A DNA stretch of 36,834 nucleotides from CAYUUR01 sp052034685 (GCA_052034685.1 JBPOIH010000022.1:1-36834); one strand, 5' to 3'. Positions 15,851 to 23,746 are shown, numbered from the stretch's first letter. Notes: generated by a model from the letters alone, not told the origin. Translations and numbers: made by a program.

Positions 15851-16408
15851 ATGTTTGGTCAAGACGACACAAAAGATGATACACAAAACGAAACAACAAC
15901 AATCGAGCCGACAACTGATGACACAGCAAGTGTGCCAGTAACTGACGACTCTACAGAAGCTGTGGCTACCGATGAGCCTATCGTCGACGAAGTTGCCAGC
16001 ACAGATGTGCCAGTTACTAGTGACAATCAAGATACAGAAGAGGTAGATGGAGAGCCGGATGCAACTACTGTCGCCCCAATAGAAACCGATGAACCAGCAG
16101 AAAGTGAAACCTCAGCGGTGCCTACTGCGAGCGCAACACTACCCGCAAACAACGAAGAGTTATTAGAGCTCAAAAAAGAAGCACTCACTGATCTCGGGCC
16201 ACTTGTCAGTCATCTCGACCAAACACCAGAAGAACACTTCAAAACCACAATGATGCTCATCCAAGCGACCGACAATGCCACTTTTGTGAAAGAAGCCTAC
16301 GAGAGCGCTAAGAAAATTAGTGATGACACCGTACGTGCCCAGGCGCTCTTAGACATCGTGAACGAAATAAACTACTTCACCCAACAAGACAAAGACACTA
16401 AAGACTAG
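15851..16408 (+). CDS. Acidic low-complexity protein with conserved-looking C-terminal domain
   Basis: I do not recognise a named family. The 185-aa protein has a disordered, very acidic Thr/Asp/Glu-rich first half (TTIEPTTDDTASVPVTDDST and similar) and a compact helical C-terminal domain of about 75 residues (ELLELKKEALTDLGPLVSHL, EEHFKTTMMLIQ, FVKEAYESAKKIS, ALLDIVNEINYF). No signal peptide. I chose the ATG at 15851 (MFGQDD) because the G-rich ribosome binding site (GGGGGCGGGT) ends just before it; ATG 15839 is upstream of that site. It converges with the next gene, overlapping by 4 nt. Confidence 0.75.
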   Translation: MFGQDDTKDDTQNETTTIEPTTDDTASVPVTDDSTEAVATDEPIVDEVASTDVPVTSDNQDTEEVDGEPDATTVAPIETDEPAESETSAVPTASATLPANNEELLELKKEALTDLGPLVSHLDQTPEEHFKTTMMLIQATDNATFVKEAYESAKKISDDTVRAQALLDIVNEINYFTQQDKDTKD

Positions 16409-16764
16409 GTAGTCTGAAAGACGGTAAAGCTCTCACTCCCCGGGGTGAGACGTCGTGTGCGTGTAACGAGCTCGTTCTGTTGGCTCAATAGCTGCGCTAA
16501 GTTGTGATTAAGCGCTCTGAACTCATTTTCGAGTGAACCCATTCGATTCTCAAGCGCAATACTACGGCGCAACAGCTGTTCATATTGCAAGGTAGTTATA
16601 CGAGTGCGTTGCTGTTCCATTATTTGTACATAATTAAACACACGGTCACGGGCATGATCAACCGCCCCCTGAACGTCATTCTTGGTTATCAGTCGTTCGA
16701 TGACCCGATTCTTTGCTTGATCGACTATCATCTGGACCTCTTGCTTGCTAACGGTTACTGACAT
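16405..16764 (-). CDS. Coiled-coil protein, unknown function
   Basis: A 119-aa basic protein that reads as a long helix: QEVQMIVDQAKNRVIERLI, then QIMEQQRTRITTLQYEQLL and ALENRMGSLENEFRALNHNL show heptad-like hydrophobic spacing. No signal peptide or membrane segment. A strong ribosome binding site (GGAGGGGAAG) precedes the ATG, suggesting high expression. Its 3' end overlaps the convergent acidic protein gene by 4 nt. Function unknown; a structural or nucleoid role is possible but unsupported. Confidence 0.7.
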   Translation of the reverse strand: MSVTVSKQEVQMIVDQAKNRVIERLITKNDVQGAVDHARDRVFNYVQIMEQQRTRITTLQYEQLLRRSIALENRMGSLENEFRALNHNLAQLLSQQNELVTRTRRLTPGSESFTVFQTT

Positions 16765-16979
16765 ATAACTTCCCCTCCACGTTTAAGTTAGTATGTTTTG
16801 GTGTAACCTGTTTGTTTTTACAACTCCTCCCTTCTTAGTTTGTTGACTACTTGCGGTCGTTGCGCCCTCGAGATTGTTGCAAAGTATTCTCTGATTGTAT
16901 TATCCGCCTGTCAGCAACTAAACGCAAGCACAATGCTACCCTCTTGGGGTGCATCGTGAAGATTGATTAGGAACAAGGA
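16765..16979. other. Intergenic upstream region, 215 bp
   Basis: No convincing gene. On the minus strand it holds a possible promoter (TTGCTG then GATAAT, about 8 nt apart, near 16895-16915), a second GGGAGGAG run at 16824-16832 without a following reading frame, and the GGAGGGG ribosome binding site of the coiled-coil gene. A short hairpin (ACCC-TCTT-GGGGT) sits near 16938-16950 with no U-tract. Confidence 0.4.
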
Positions 16980-17414
16980 TTATAGGTCGAGGAGCGGGCC
17001 AGTACGAGGGATCTCTTCCTCTGTTGGGCCGGTGCTTGGCGTAGTCTCAGTACTACTAGTAGAGTTATCTGTGGTAGGAGTATCACTTGGCTGCGATGAA
17101 GAACTCGTTGAGCCTTCATCTGTAGCAGAGCCAGTGCTACTTTTGTCGTCAGTTGTTGGTGCTGTTTCATTTGTGGTGTTGGCTGAATCGGAGGTTTGTT
17201 CAGTTGTGGTAGCATTGTCGTCCTCAAACACTACCCGGTACAGTGCGCGACCACCGTAAAATACGGCCAATACGATGATTACCGTTGCCACGAAGACACC
17301 GGCGCCAAGCAACCAAGAAGCACGATTCTTATCACGTTCTTCGTGGGCGTAGTATTCCTTGATCTCAGTCGGTACGAGATCGGTAGATTTCTGACGACGA
17401 AACGGTAAATTCAT
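16980..17414 (-). CDS. Membrane-anchored Ser/Thr-rich protein with IPRTG C-terminus
   Basis: A 144-aa protein of unknown function. A cytoplasmic N-terminus (FRRQKSTDLVPTEIKEYYAHEERDKNR) leads into one membrane helix at about residues 34-54 (WLLGAGVFVATVIIVLAVFY). The outer part (about 65-130) is nearly all Thr, Ser, Asp, Glu and Pro, typical of a stalk. The protein ends EEEIPRTGPLLDL: IPRTG resembles a sortase LPxTG signal but no hydrophobic segment or basic tail follows, and the anchor is at the other end. Whether it is a sortase substrate is uncertain. Confidence 0.75.
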   Translation of the reverse strand: MNLPFRRQKSTDLVPTEIKEYYAHEERDKNRASWLLGAGVFVATVIIVLAVFYGGRALYRVVFEDDNATTTEQTSDSANTTNETAPTTDDKSSTGSATDEGSTSSSSQPSDTPTTDNSTSSTETTPSTGPTEEEIPRTGPLLDL

Positions 17415-17487
17415 AGTAGCAACTCCTTAAGCTATGCCTACTGTACTACAATATTGCTCTTTTATCAACATGTCGTCTGCAATCCTT

Positions 17488-17521
17488 TAAAAAAAGAAGC
17501 CTTTTTACGGCTTCTTTTTTA
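17488..17521. terminator. Bidirectional intrinsic terminator after groEL
   Basis: A-rich run, AAGAAGCC stem, 7-nt TTTTTAC-like loop, GGCTTCTT stem and T-run form a near-perfect hairpin with U-tracts on both strands. It sits 24 nt past the groEL stop on the minus strand and also faces the 3' side of nothing on the plus strand, so it mainly ends the groES-groEL transcript. Confidence 0.9.
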
Positions 17522-17544
17522 TTGCGTCAGAACAGCAACGGTGG

Positions 17545-19191
17545 CTACATGCCCATCATACCGCCGCCCATGCCGCCGCCAGCTGGCATTGCTGGCTCGT
17601 CTTTTGGTACTTCTGCGACAAGTGCACCCATAGTCATGCCAGTGCCAGCAATCGATACAGAATTCTGTATAGCCTCACGCGTTACCCGAACGGGGTCAAC
17701 CACACCTGCAGCTTTCATGTCTACGAGCGCCTTGGGGTTGTTCACGTCAACGCCTTGGCCGGCCTTGCCCTTTTTGACCAACGGTAACCACTCGTCTGGG
17801 TTTAGGCCAGCGTTTTCTAGAAGAATACGGAACGGCTTCTCGAGAGCATTTACCAGCAGTTGTTTGCCAGCCGTAATCGAATCGCTTCCGACAATTTTGA
17901 TGCTGCTCGCCACATTCACGAGCGTGACACCACCACCAGGCACAATCCCCTCTTCAAGTGCTGCCTTAACAGCTGCAACAGCGTCATCAACGCGGAATTT
18001 CTTTTCTTCAATCTCAGTTTCAGTTGCACCACCGACTTTAATTACCGCAACTTTGCCGCTGAGCGCCGCGCGACGCTGATCAAGATTGTCGCGGTCGTAA
18101 TCACTCGCAGCTGTTTTGGCTTGTGCGCTGATCTGTGCAATGCGTGCCTTCAGGTTAGCAGTACTGCCAGCGCCTTCGATAATGGTTGTTTCGTTCGCAG
18201 TAACAAGCACCTTACGAGCGCTACCAATTACGTCCATGTCGACATTCTCAAAGTCCATGCCTCGACCGTCTGTAATCACCTGACCGCCCGTAAGCACCGC
18301 GATGTCCTCAAGGATTTCACTGCGACGATCACCAAAAGCAGGTGCCTTTACGGCAATCGTATTAAAGACGCCTTTGAGCTTGTTGAGCACCAACGTACCC
18401 AGCGCTTCACCATCAACGTCTTCAGCAATAAGTACAAGGTCTTTCTTGCCGGCTTGAGCGAGCTTCTCTAGGAGTGGCAAGAATTCTTGGATAGAACTGA
18501 TTTTCTTGTCTGTAATAACGATAGCGGGCTTTTCGGCAATCGCCTCCATGCGCGTCGTATCGGTTACCATATATGGACTGACAAAACCGCGGTCAAACGT
18601 GAAGCCTTCAACAACTTCTTTTTCTAGATCAAGTCCCTGACCTTCCTCGACGGTCACTACGCCATCTTTACCAACCTGATCGATCACGTCGGCGATAAGG
18701 TTGCCAATCTCAGCATCACCAGCCGAAATTGTCGCCACTTCTGCGACGCGTGACTTCTTACTTTTGATGTCTTCACTCATTTTGCCGAGTTGTGCAATCA
18801 CATCGTGTGACGCCTGCTCTAGGCCCTTGCGTAGCAGCATTGGGTTGTGGCCGGCTGCTATCAACTTATTAGCCTCGTTCAGGATGTGATAGGTCAAAAC
18901 AGTAACTGTGGTGGTACCGTCACCAGCCACGTCATTCATCTTGCTTGCGGCTTGTTTGATAAGCTCTGCCCCAACCTTATAACCAAGTGTTTCGTCGTCT
19001 TTGTCTTCGATCTCCACACCTTTTGCTACTGTCACACCGTCATGAGTCACGGTTGGCGCGCCATAGCTCTTATCAATCACCACGTTTCGGCCTTTTGGCC
19101 CCATGGTTGTCTTTACTGCGTTATAAAGGATCTCCGCACCAGCCAAAACGCGGCGGCGGGCATCGTCATCATAAAATACTTTCTTTGCCAT
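17545..19191 (-). CDS. groEL: Chaperonin GroEL (Hsp60)
   Basis: The 60-kDa chaperonin subunit that, with GroES, folds proteins in an ATP-driven cage. The 548-aa length is standard. Visible signatures: N-terminal MAKKVFYDDDARRRVLAG, TTMGPKGRNVVIDKSYGAP, the ATP-site segment VAGDGTTTVTVL, the apical-domain segments (LDLEKEVVEGFTFDRGFVSPYM; SIQEFLPLLEKL), RAALSGKVAVIKVGGATE, EEGIVPGGGV, and the glycine/methionine tail GGGMGGGMMGM. Its ATG overlaps the stop codon of the 42-aa ORF by one base. It is the last gene of the CIRCE-controlled operon and is followed by an intrinsic terminator. Confidence 0.98.
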   Translation of the reverse strand: MAKKVFYDDDARRRVLAGAEILYNAVKTTMGPKGRNVVIDKSYGAPTVTHDGVTVAKGVEIEDKDDETLGYKVGAELIKQAASKMNDVAGDGTTTVTVLTYHILNEANKLIAAGHNPMLLRKGLEQASHDVIAQLGKMSEDIKSKKSRVAEVATISAGDAEIGNLIADVIDQVGKDGVVTVEEGQGLDLEKEVVEGFTFDRGFVSPYMVTDTTRMEAIAEKPAIVITDKKISSIQEFLPLLEKLAQAGKKDLVLIAEDVDGEALGTLVLNKLKGVFNTIAVKAPAFGDRRSEILEDIAVLTGGQVITDGRGMDFENVDMDVIGSARKVLVTANETTIIEGAGSTANLKARIAQISAQAKTAASDYDRDNLDQRRAALSGKVAVIKVGGATETEIEEKKFRVDDAVAAVKAALEEGIVPGGGVTLVNVASSIKIVGSDSITAGKQLLVNALEKPFRILLENAGLNPDEWLPLVKKGKAGQGVDVNNPKALVDMKAAGVVDPVRVTREAIQNSVSIAGTGMTMGALVAEVPKDEPAMPAGGGMGGGMMGM

Positions 19192-19319
19192 TACTGTTGG
19201 TCCTTTCTGTCATTCTTTGCGTTTGTACTGGCCTTGCGAACTACATAAAGCGGCACGGCCAAAAAGAACGTTATTATTACTACTGGAATAAGTGCAATAA
19301 GCAGTTGTGTGGCGTCCAT
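19191..19319 (-). CDS. 42-aa membrane microprotein between groES and groEL
   Basis: A small open frame of 42 residues: MDATQLLIALIPVVIITFFL begins it, then AVPLYVVRKAS and a charged tail ending KNDRKDQQ. A single membrane helix covers about residues 5-27; the positively charged C-terminus would face the cytoplasm. It is not an artefact of spacing: its ATG overlaps the groES stop by one base (TAATG at 19319) and its TAA overlaps the groEL ATG by one base (19191), so all three are translationally coupled and it fills the whole gap. Function unknown; a membrane recruiter of the chaperonin or a stress peptide are possibilities. Confidence 0.75.
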   Translation of the reverse strand: MDATQLLIALIPVVIITFFLAVPLYVVRKASTNAKNDRKDQQ

Positions 19320-19612
19320 TATTTTACCGTAGCCAAGACGTCTTCTTCTTTGACGAGGATATATGCTTCACCAGCAACAGTCACGTCAGTTGTACTGTAG
19401 CTTTTGTAGATAATCTGGTCACCGACTTTTAGTTCCATCGGGATTCGTTCATTGTCATCGCCAACCTTGCCGGGGCCAACTGCAACGACAGTAGCAGTCT
19501 TTGGTTTTTCCTGTGCGCTATCAGGTATGTAGAGTCCACTGGCTGTTTTGGTCTTGGCTTTTTCAGCCTGCGCAACCACGTAGTCGCCAAGTGGCTTAAT
19601 AGATACACTCAT
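19319..19612 (-). CDS. groES: Co-chaperonin GroES (Hsp10)
   Basis: The 10-kDa lid of the chaperonin. The 97-aa protein shows IKPLGDYVVAQ, the mobile-loop region KTASGLYIPDSAQEKP, TATVVAVGPGKV, LKVGDQIIYKSYSTTDV and the C-terminal YILVKEEDVLATV. A GGAGG ribosome binding site lies 7 nt before the ATG. It is the first gene after the CIRCE operator, so it is under HrcA-type heat-shock control. Confidence 0.97.
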   Translation of the reverse strand: MSVSIKPLGDYVVAQAEKAKTKTASGLYIPDSAQEKPKTATVVAVGPGKVGDDNERIPMELKVGDQIIYKSYSTTDVTVAGEAYILVKEEDVLATVK

Positions 19613-19645
19613 TACAATCCTCCTTCACTAATTTTCAGTAATGAG

Positions 19646-19672
19646 TTAGCACTTGAATGTGTTGAGTGCTAA
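19646..19672. promoter_or_regulatory. CIRCE operator (HrcA binding site)
   Basis: TTAGCACTT, 9 nt, GAGTGCTAA matches the CIRCE inverted repeat (TTAGCACTC-N9-GAGTGCTAA) with one mismatch. It lies between the promoter and groES, within the 5' untranslated region. A further half-site AGCACTC occurs at 19678-19684, next to the -10 element. Confidence 0.95.
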
Positions 19673-19684
19673 CTTTCAGCACTC

Positions 19685-19714
19685 AATATAGCGGACTGCC
19701 AAAACCCCTGTCAA
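19685..19714 (-). promoter_or_regulatory. Sigma-70 promoter of groES-groEL
   Basis: On the minus strand TTGACA (19709-19714), an 18-nt spacer and TATATT (19685-19690) form a strong promoter. Transcription would begin near 19678, so the CIRCE site lies just downstream. The -35 box overlaps the last codons of the upstream kinase-like gene (stop at 19711). Confidence 0.88.
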
Positions 19715-20736
19715 GTTTCTGTTTCACTTGTCTTGGGTTGGTGCTTTGCGAGCTCAAAGTAAGCTTCGATCTCTTCTCGTGACAATTCTTCAAGGTACTC
19801 ACAAACAACATCAATCATGACGATAGCCTCTTCGCCGTAATTTGCCGCAAATCGTAGCGCTGGGTGACGCAACGTACTGCGATAGTTAGACAAAAACGCT
19901 GATCGGAACACCTGGTTGCGTCCATGCTTGTCGAATCCGTCTAGATAACCCTCTGCATAAAGCGAACCAATCAGCACCAATAGATCATTGGTGATTTCCT
20001 GCTGCAGTAGCTCTAGGTTAGGCGCCTCAGGAGTGTGTACTAGAACCATTTGTTCAAGGTCAATCGCACGTATTACTCCCTTACATGCAGCGAAGTTCTT
20101 TATCTGGGCATCTCGATGCACAAACCCGTTGGCATGCAGGCGACCGAGCGTATAGGCGGCGCGCTCTAAGCCTTCCAAGTTAGTGATGTGCTCAAACATC
20201 CTATCGTCAGCAGATTTACGCCAATCAATGTTGTCGAGCGAGGTTACATGCTCTTCAAAATGCGTAAGGTAAAAGATGTTTCCTTGGTAATCAACCAGAA
20301 ACCCGAGCGGCTTAAACGACTCAATGAAGCCGGATTCATTGATAACCTGCGTTGCTGCATACTCATGCACAGCATACTCAGCCCAGCCCGGATAAGGCTT
20401 TACGGCGATCGGCATCGTTATGGCTTCGCCATCGTCAAATCCAAACGTGAGATTACCAAACTCAACTTCATGGTACGACGCTTCACGACCTTCCTTCCAT
20501 TCGGGAACTTCAACGTAAGAGGTAGTAATAATACTTCGCTCATCAGCCCTCATCTCAGTGTTAAATTCAGGTGAGAACCAGAACTGTGCACCATGTGTTT
20601 GCAGTCCTTCGGCCAATCCAGGCACCCCAAAGAGATTCATAATCGGTGTCTCTACTTCATCCGGAATGACCGTGTGTAACGGGGAAAATCCTGGTACAAC
20701 AAACTCGGGTCGCTCAAAAGGATTGAATTGTTCCAT
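19711..20736 (-). CDS. Protein-kinase-fold protein
   Basis: A 341-aa soluble protein whose central part carries the catalytic core of the kinase/phosphotransferase fold: RAAYTLGRLHANGFVHRDAQ followed by IKNFAA and IRAIDLEQM, i.e. HRD-x4-N and the metal-binding D-L-E. Upstream, ITMPIAVKPYPGWAEYAVHEY may hold the lysine and glutamate of the ATP site. The first 100 residues and the C-terminal helices are not recognised. Substrate unknown. Promoter: TTTGAT, 17 nt, TATAAT (20747-20775, minus strand), 10 nt before the ATG. It is divergent from the DDAH-like gene and its end overlaps the groES promoter. Confidence 0.72.
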   Translation of the reverse strand: MEQFNPFERPEFVVPGFSPLHTVIPDEVETPIMNLFGVPGLAEGLQTHGAQFWFSPEFNTEMRADERSIITTSYVEVPEWKEGREASYHEVEFGNLTFGFDDGEAITMPIAVKPYPGWAEYAVHEYAATQVINESGFIESFKPLGFLVDYQGNIFYLTHFEEHVTSLDNIDWRKSADDRMFEHITNLEGLERAAYTLGRLHANGFVHRDAQIKNFAACKGVIRAIDLEQMVLVHTPEAPNLELLQQEITNDLLVLIGSLYAEGYLDGFDKHGRNQVFRSAFLSNYRSTLRHPALRFAANYGEEAIVMIDVVCEYLEELSREEIEAYFELAKHQPKTSETET

Positions 20737-20746
20737 TTGAGTCGAT

Positions 20747-20775
20747 ATTATACTGTTTTTTTACAATAAATCAAA
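20747..20775 (-). promoter_or_regulatory. Promoter of the kinase-like gene
   Basis: TTTGAT (20770-20775), 17-nt spacer and TATAAT (20747-20752) on the minus strand; the ATG at 20736 is 10 nt past the -10 box. The facing gene has TG-extended TACAAT at 20800-20805. Confidence 0.6.
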
Positions 20776-20799
20776 CTTAGGAGCTTGTGGGTTGTTTGG

Positions 20800-20805
20800 T
20801 ACAAT
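20800..20805 (+). promoter_or_regulatory. Extended -10 promoter of the DDAH-like gene
   Basis: TGG-TACAAT ends 8 nt before the ATG at 20814, so the 5' leader can only be one or two bases. TTAGGA lies 17 nt upstream as a poor -35 box. Confidence 0.5.
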
Positions 20806-20813
20806 AGACCCTA

Positions 20814-21611
20814 ATGACAAAAACAATCCTGATGTGCGCGCCCGAGTTCTTCGACATCGAGTACGAAATCAACCCCTGGATGCACACAGACAACCAAGTC
20901 GACACCTCGCTGGCAAAGAAACAGTGGCAGCAGCTTTATCAGATCTACACCGACAAGCTTGACTGGGACGTGCAACTAATCGACCCTGTAAATCATCTCC
21001 CAGACATGGTTTTCACAGCTAATGGCGCCTTGGTCATCGATGGCAAAGTTGCCTTGCCGCGGTTTCGCCATCCTGACCGCCAGCCAGAGACAGACAAGTT
21101 CAAAGCATGGTTTGAGACAGCCGGCTATAACGACTTCTTACTACCAAAATATGATTTTGAAGGTGAGGGCGACGCCCTACCATGGAACGACAAAATTTTT
21201 GTTGGCTACCCCTGGCGATCAGACTTAGCCTGCCACAAAGAAATTGCCGACTTCTTTGGTAGAGAGGTTATCAGTGTACAGCTGGCTGATGCGCGTTTTT
21301 ACCACCTCGACACCTGCCTGACGATTGTCAGCGAAGATACGGTGGCTGTCTGGCCCAAAGCATTTACCAAAGACAGCCTGGAACTGATACACAAAACAGT
21401 CCCCCACGTCATCAACGCGAGTGACGAAGATGCTATCGCCTACGGACTCAACGCCATGAGCGACGGCAAAAACATCGTTCTATCAGACAAGGCCACCAGC
21501 CTGATCGCCAAGTACCGAGCCCACGGCATGACCGTACATCCCACGCCAATCAGTGAGTTCAAAAAATCGGGCGGTGGCGTCAAATGCCTCACCCTTGAAC
21601 TCCGCAGCTAA
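20814..21611 (+). CDS. DDAH-like amidinohydrolase (arginine deiminase superfamily)
   Basis: A 265-aa enzyme of the guanidino-group modifying superfamily, most like dimethylarginine dimethylaminohydrolases; it would hydrolyse a guanidino substrate to a urea-type product. Active-site segments seen: LPDMVFTANGAL (Asp), FEGEGDAL (Glu/Asp), the catalytic His in FYHLDTCLT, and the nucleophile Cys in SGGGVKCLTLEL at the C-terminus. Length fits DDAH (about 260-285) and is too short for arginine deiminase (about 400). The exact substrate is open. The mRNA appears nearly leaderless. It could supply citrulline and a small amine from host-derived methylarginines (inference). Confidence 0.85.
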   Translation: MTKTILMCAPEFFDIEYEINPWMHTDNQVDTSLAKKQWQQLYQIYTDKLDWDVQLIDPVNHLPDMVFTANGALVIDGKVALPRFRHPDRQPETDKFKAWFETAGYNDFLLPKYDFEGEGDALPWNDKIFVGYPWRSDLACHKEIADFFGREVISVQLADARFYHLDTCLTIVSEDTVAVWPKAFTKDSLELIHKTVPHVINASDEDAIAYGLNAMSDGKNIVLSDKATSLIAKYRAHGMTVHPTPISEFKKSGGGVKCLTLELRS

Positions 21612-21618
21612 TCGACTA

Positions 21619-22314
21619 TTATTTGTGCTTTAGGAAGAGCGTTTGCAGGACTCGCTCTTGGTCTTCGTGATCGTACAACGCACCAAGTGCAAAGACTGGT
21701 TTTTTGCCCACATCGCCAAGTTTGACAATAATAGCTCGGTTGCTCGTGCCAAGTACGCCTATCTTGTAGGCAGGGAGCGTCGTATTAAGGCTTCGTGCAG
21801 GTTGTACGTCTTTGACTTCGCGATTACCAATAGAGATCGAGCGCTGACTTCCCCTACCGGCGAGTACTTCTTGCCACATAATTGGAATCTTTTCCTTAAC
21901 GATTGAGTCGACCAGCTTGTCTTTTATACCTTCACGTTGCAGGTGTTCTGCGGCACGTCGTGTAACCGGATGGTCATTAGTAAAATCTACAAACAGATAG
22001 CCGAGCGAAGGTGTGGCAACTTCCGCGACCCGAATCTTGCGCGTCGAATCGTCATTAAGCCAACCAATCTTTGCAAAATCAAATTTGAACGGTTGTGTTG
22101 GAGTTGTAGTCGCTTCGTGTTGATCCCACAGGCGAGCACGTGCAATGTATTCATCTGTTTCTGCCTGCATCGCCTCTGCCATAGCTAACTCTGCAGCAAG
22201 TTCTGCAATCAACGCTTTTTGCTCATCCCGTTCGCGAGTCGTTAGAAGTGGTAGTTCTGCCTCAAGCTCGCTCAAAAATGCGCGTTCTGGATTTACGGCT
22301 TCGTGATCTGTCAT
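21619..22314 (-). CDS. Hypothetical protein (orphan trio, member 3)
   Basis: I do not recognise this 231-aa soluble protein. The first 65 residues are a charged helix (AFLSELEAELPLLTTRERDE, ALIAELAAELAMAEAMQA) that may form a coiled coil. The remainder looks like a mixed alpha/beta domain (FDFAKIGWLNDD, LGYLFVDFTNDHPVTRRAAE, AYKIGVLGTSNRAIIVKLG). No signal peptide. TATAGT (22324-22329, minus strand) sits 9 nt before the ATG. It follows two other unrecognised genes on the same strand with about 20-nt gaps and converges with the DDAH-like gene. Confidence 0.65.
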   Translation of the reverse strand: MTDHEAVNPERAFLSELEAELPLLTTRERDEQKALIAELAAELAMAEAMQAETDEYIARARLWDQHEATTTPTQPFKFDFAKIGWLNDDSTRKIRVAEVATPSLGYLFVDFTNDHPVTRRAAEHLQREGIKDKLVDSIVKEKIPIMWQEVLAGRGSQRSISIGNREVKDVQPARSLNTTLPAYKIGVLGTSNRAIIVKLGDVGKKPVFALGALYDHEDQERVLQTLFLKHK

Positions 22315-22335
22315 AATTTATATACTATAGCATAT

Positions 22336-22902
22336 CTATGCTTCTGGGTCAATGCTGGGCTGATTCTTTTTGTTGGGCACTTGTGTGATTATTCTGTGAA
22401 TCAATTCGCGCTGCCCTGCTATGCGTGCCGCCTCAGCCAGACGCTTGGCGTGCTCTTGGGGTTGACCGATCAGACCAGGGTCTGCCTCATCAATCACATC
22501 GAGTTCCTCCACGAGTTCATCGTCCAGCTCATCAAGCCATCGCATCAGTGCCTCGCTGACATGCAATGGTGTGGCGTTCTTATCCGAATAAGAACGTTGT
22601 GCACGTCCTTCTCTCAACTCAATTTGTCGCTCTACAAAGCTATCAACATACTCGTATGGCAGTGAAAACGGTCCCCAACCAAAGTAAAAGAACGTAACCT
22701 CGTGTTCCGGATCAATATCAAGCTGCCATGCTCGTTCATCCTCGTCAGAGATGCTGATGCCACCCTTACCACAGTTAGCCTCCATAACGGCATCATCAAA
22801 CATCGCACGCAAAGCAGGTGCACCCAAACTATGCACAAGCTGACTGAACACCAATTCGGGTGTTGTTTCGTACAGCCCAAAGCCATGATTCTTCTCTACC
22901 AT
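22336..22902 (-). CDS. Hypothetical protein (orphan trio, member 2)
   Basis: An unrecognised acidic protein of 188 aa. It contains an aromatic segment (EVTFFYFGWGPFSLPYEYVD) and a strongly acidic helix (ALMRWLDELDDELVEELDVI), then a basic C-terminal helix (ELIHRIITQVPNKKNQ). I chose the ATG at 22902 (MVEKNHGF) because TATAAT at 22910-22915 (minus strand) is directly joined to an earlier in-frame ATG at 22911 and would start transcription about 7 nt later, at 22902; the earlier ATG would not be in the mRNA. If another promoter is used, 22911 is the start. Confidence 0.62.
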   Translation of the reverse strand: MVEKNHGFGLYETTPELVFSQLVHSLGAPALRAMFDDAVMEANCGKGGISISDEDERAWQLDIDPEHEVTFFYFGWGPFSLPYEYVDSFVERQIELREGRAQRSYSDKNATPLHVSEALMRWLDELDDELVEELDVIDEADPGLIGQPQEHAKRLAEAARIAGQRELIHRIITQVPNKKNQPSIDPEA

Positions 22903-22931
22903 TTCACCCATTATAACATATTGTAGGGTTA

Positions 22932-23711
22932 TTATAAAGTACGGGCTTGTGAGTCAGTTGCTGTGGTTACTTCATGCGTCATGAGGTGTTCACCTGCTTG
23001 TTCGTTTGTAAGTCTCATGCGACTTTCTGGAGTTGGTACAGGATAGGCGCTAATGATTTTCTCAGTGTCCGGGTCAAGAATCATTCGTAGTGTTACTGAC
23101 GCATGTGCATCAATCAGCGGCGCTTCGCCGTAGACTTCGATCACCTCACCATGGCTGCTGGCTACACGCCTTTCACTGGTTACATCACGACTACCATAGG
23201 CTGCTTCAATTGTTTTCAGTACTGCAAGGGAATCATATTCTTTTGGATACATAACATTCTTGGTGTTGATAATTGTTGGTTCGTTGGTTTGTGGATCGAT
23301 ATGCCAAGTCTTCTTTGGTTTTCCGTCAATTACAACTCGTGCTTTGTACGGTTCAAAAGGTCTTTCGGCAAATTCACTTCTGGCGCGAGAGTTTGCTCCA
23401 TCTAGATGAGATCTGTCAACATGGGTCTGACCATTAGAAATGCCTGATTCATCAAGAACAGCCACTGAAGTTTCATGATGAAAACCCTGAACCATTTTTT
23501 CTCCCGTGTCTGACTCCAGCTGTTCACCAACAAGTGCGTGCATTAACCCATCACGTCCTGTTTCTGAGTCGTAATAGAACATGTCAATTAATCCAGATTG
23601 TTCAGCAAACTCGTAATCTGCACCGAGCAGTGCGTGTAACTTCAGCTCACGCTGCGCATCAGCAGGGGTTTCAAAATCAATTTGTTGGGGTGGTCGCTCT
23701 ATGGTTGTCAT
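22932..23711 (-). CDS. Hypothetical protein (orphan trio, member 1)
   Basis: An unrecognised 259-aa soluble protein. Polar throughout, with likely beta-rich segments (SVAVLDESG, KARVVIDGKPKKTWHIDPQ, HASVTLRMILDPDTEKIISA) and no signal peptide or membrane helix. A good promoter (TTGACA-17-TACCAT, 23747-23775) lies about 35 nt upstream and no ribosome binding site is visible. It is the first gene of a run of three unknown genes ending at 21619. Confidence 0.65.
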   Translation of the reverse strand: MTTIERPPQQIDFETPADAQRELKLHALLGADYEFAEQSGLIDMFYYDSETGRDGLMHALVGEQLESDTGEKMVQGFHHETSVAVLDESGISNGQTHVDRSHLDGANSRARSEFAERPFEPYKARVVIDGKPKKTWHIDPQTNEPTIINTKNVMYPKEYDSLAVLKTIEAAYGSRDVTSERRVASSHGEVIEVYGEAPLIDAHASVTLRMILDPDTEKIISAYPVPTPESRMRLTNEQAGEHLMTHEVTTATDSQARTL

Positions 23712-23746
23712 TTGTTTTCGGTTTTTTGTTTATAGTTAACAGATAC

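Noticed and set aside
17522..18079. 185-aa plus-strand frame over the groEL 3' end
   Set aside because: Shadow of groEL: Ser/Pro/Ala-rich low-complexity product, no promoter, and it crosses the groEL terminator.
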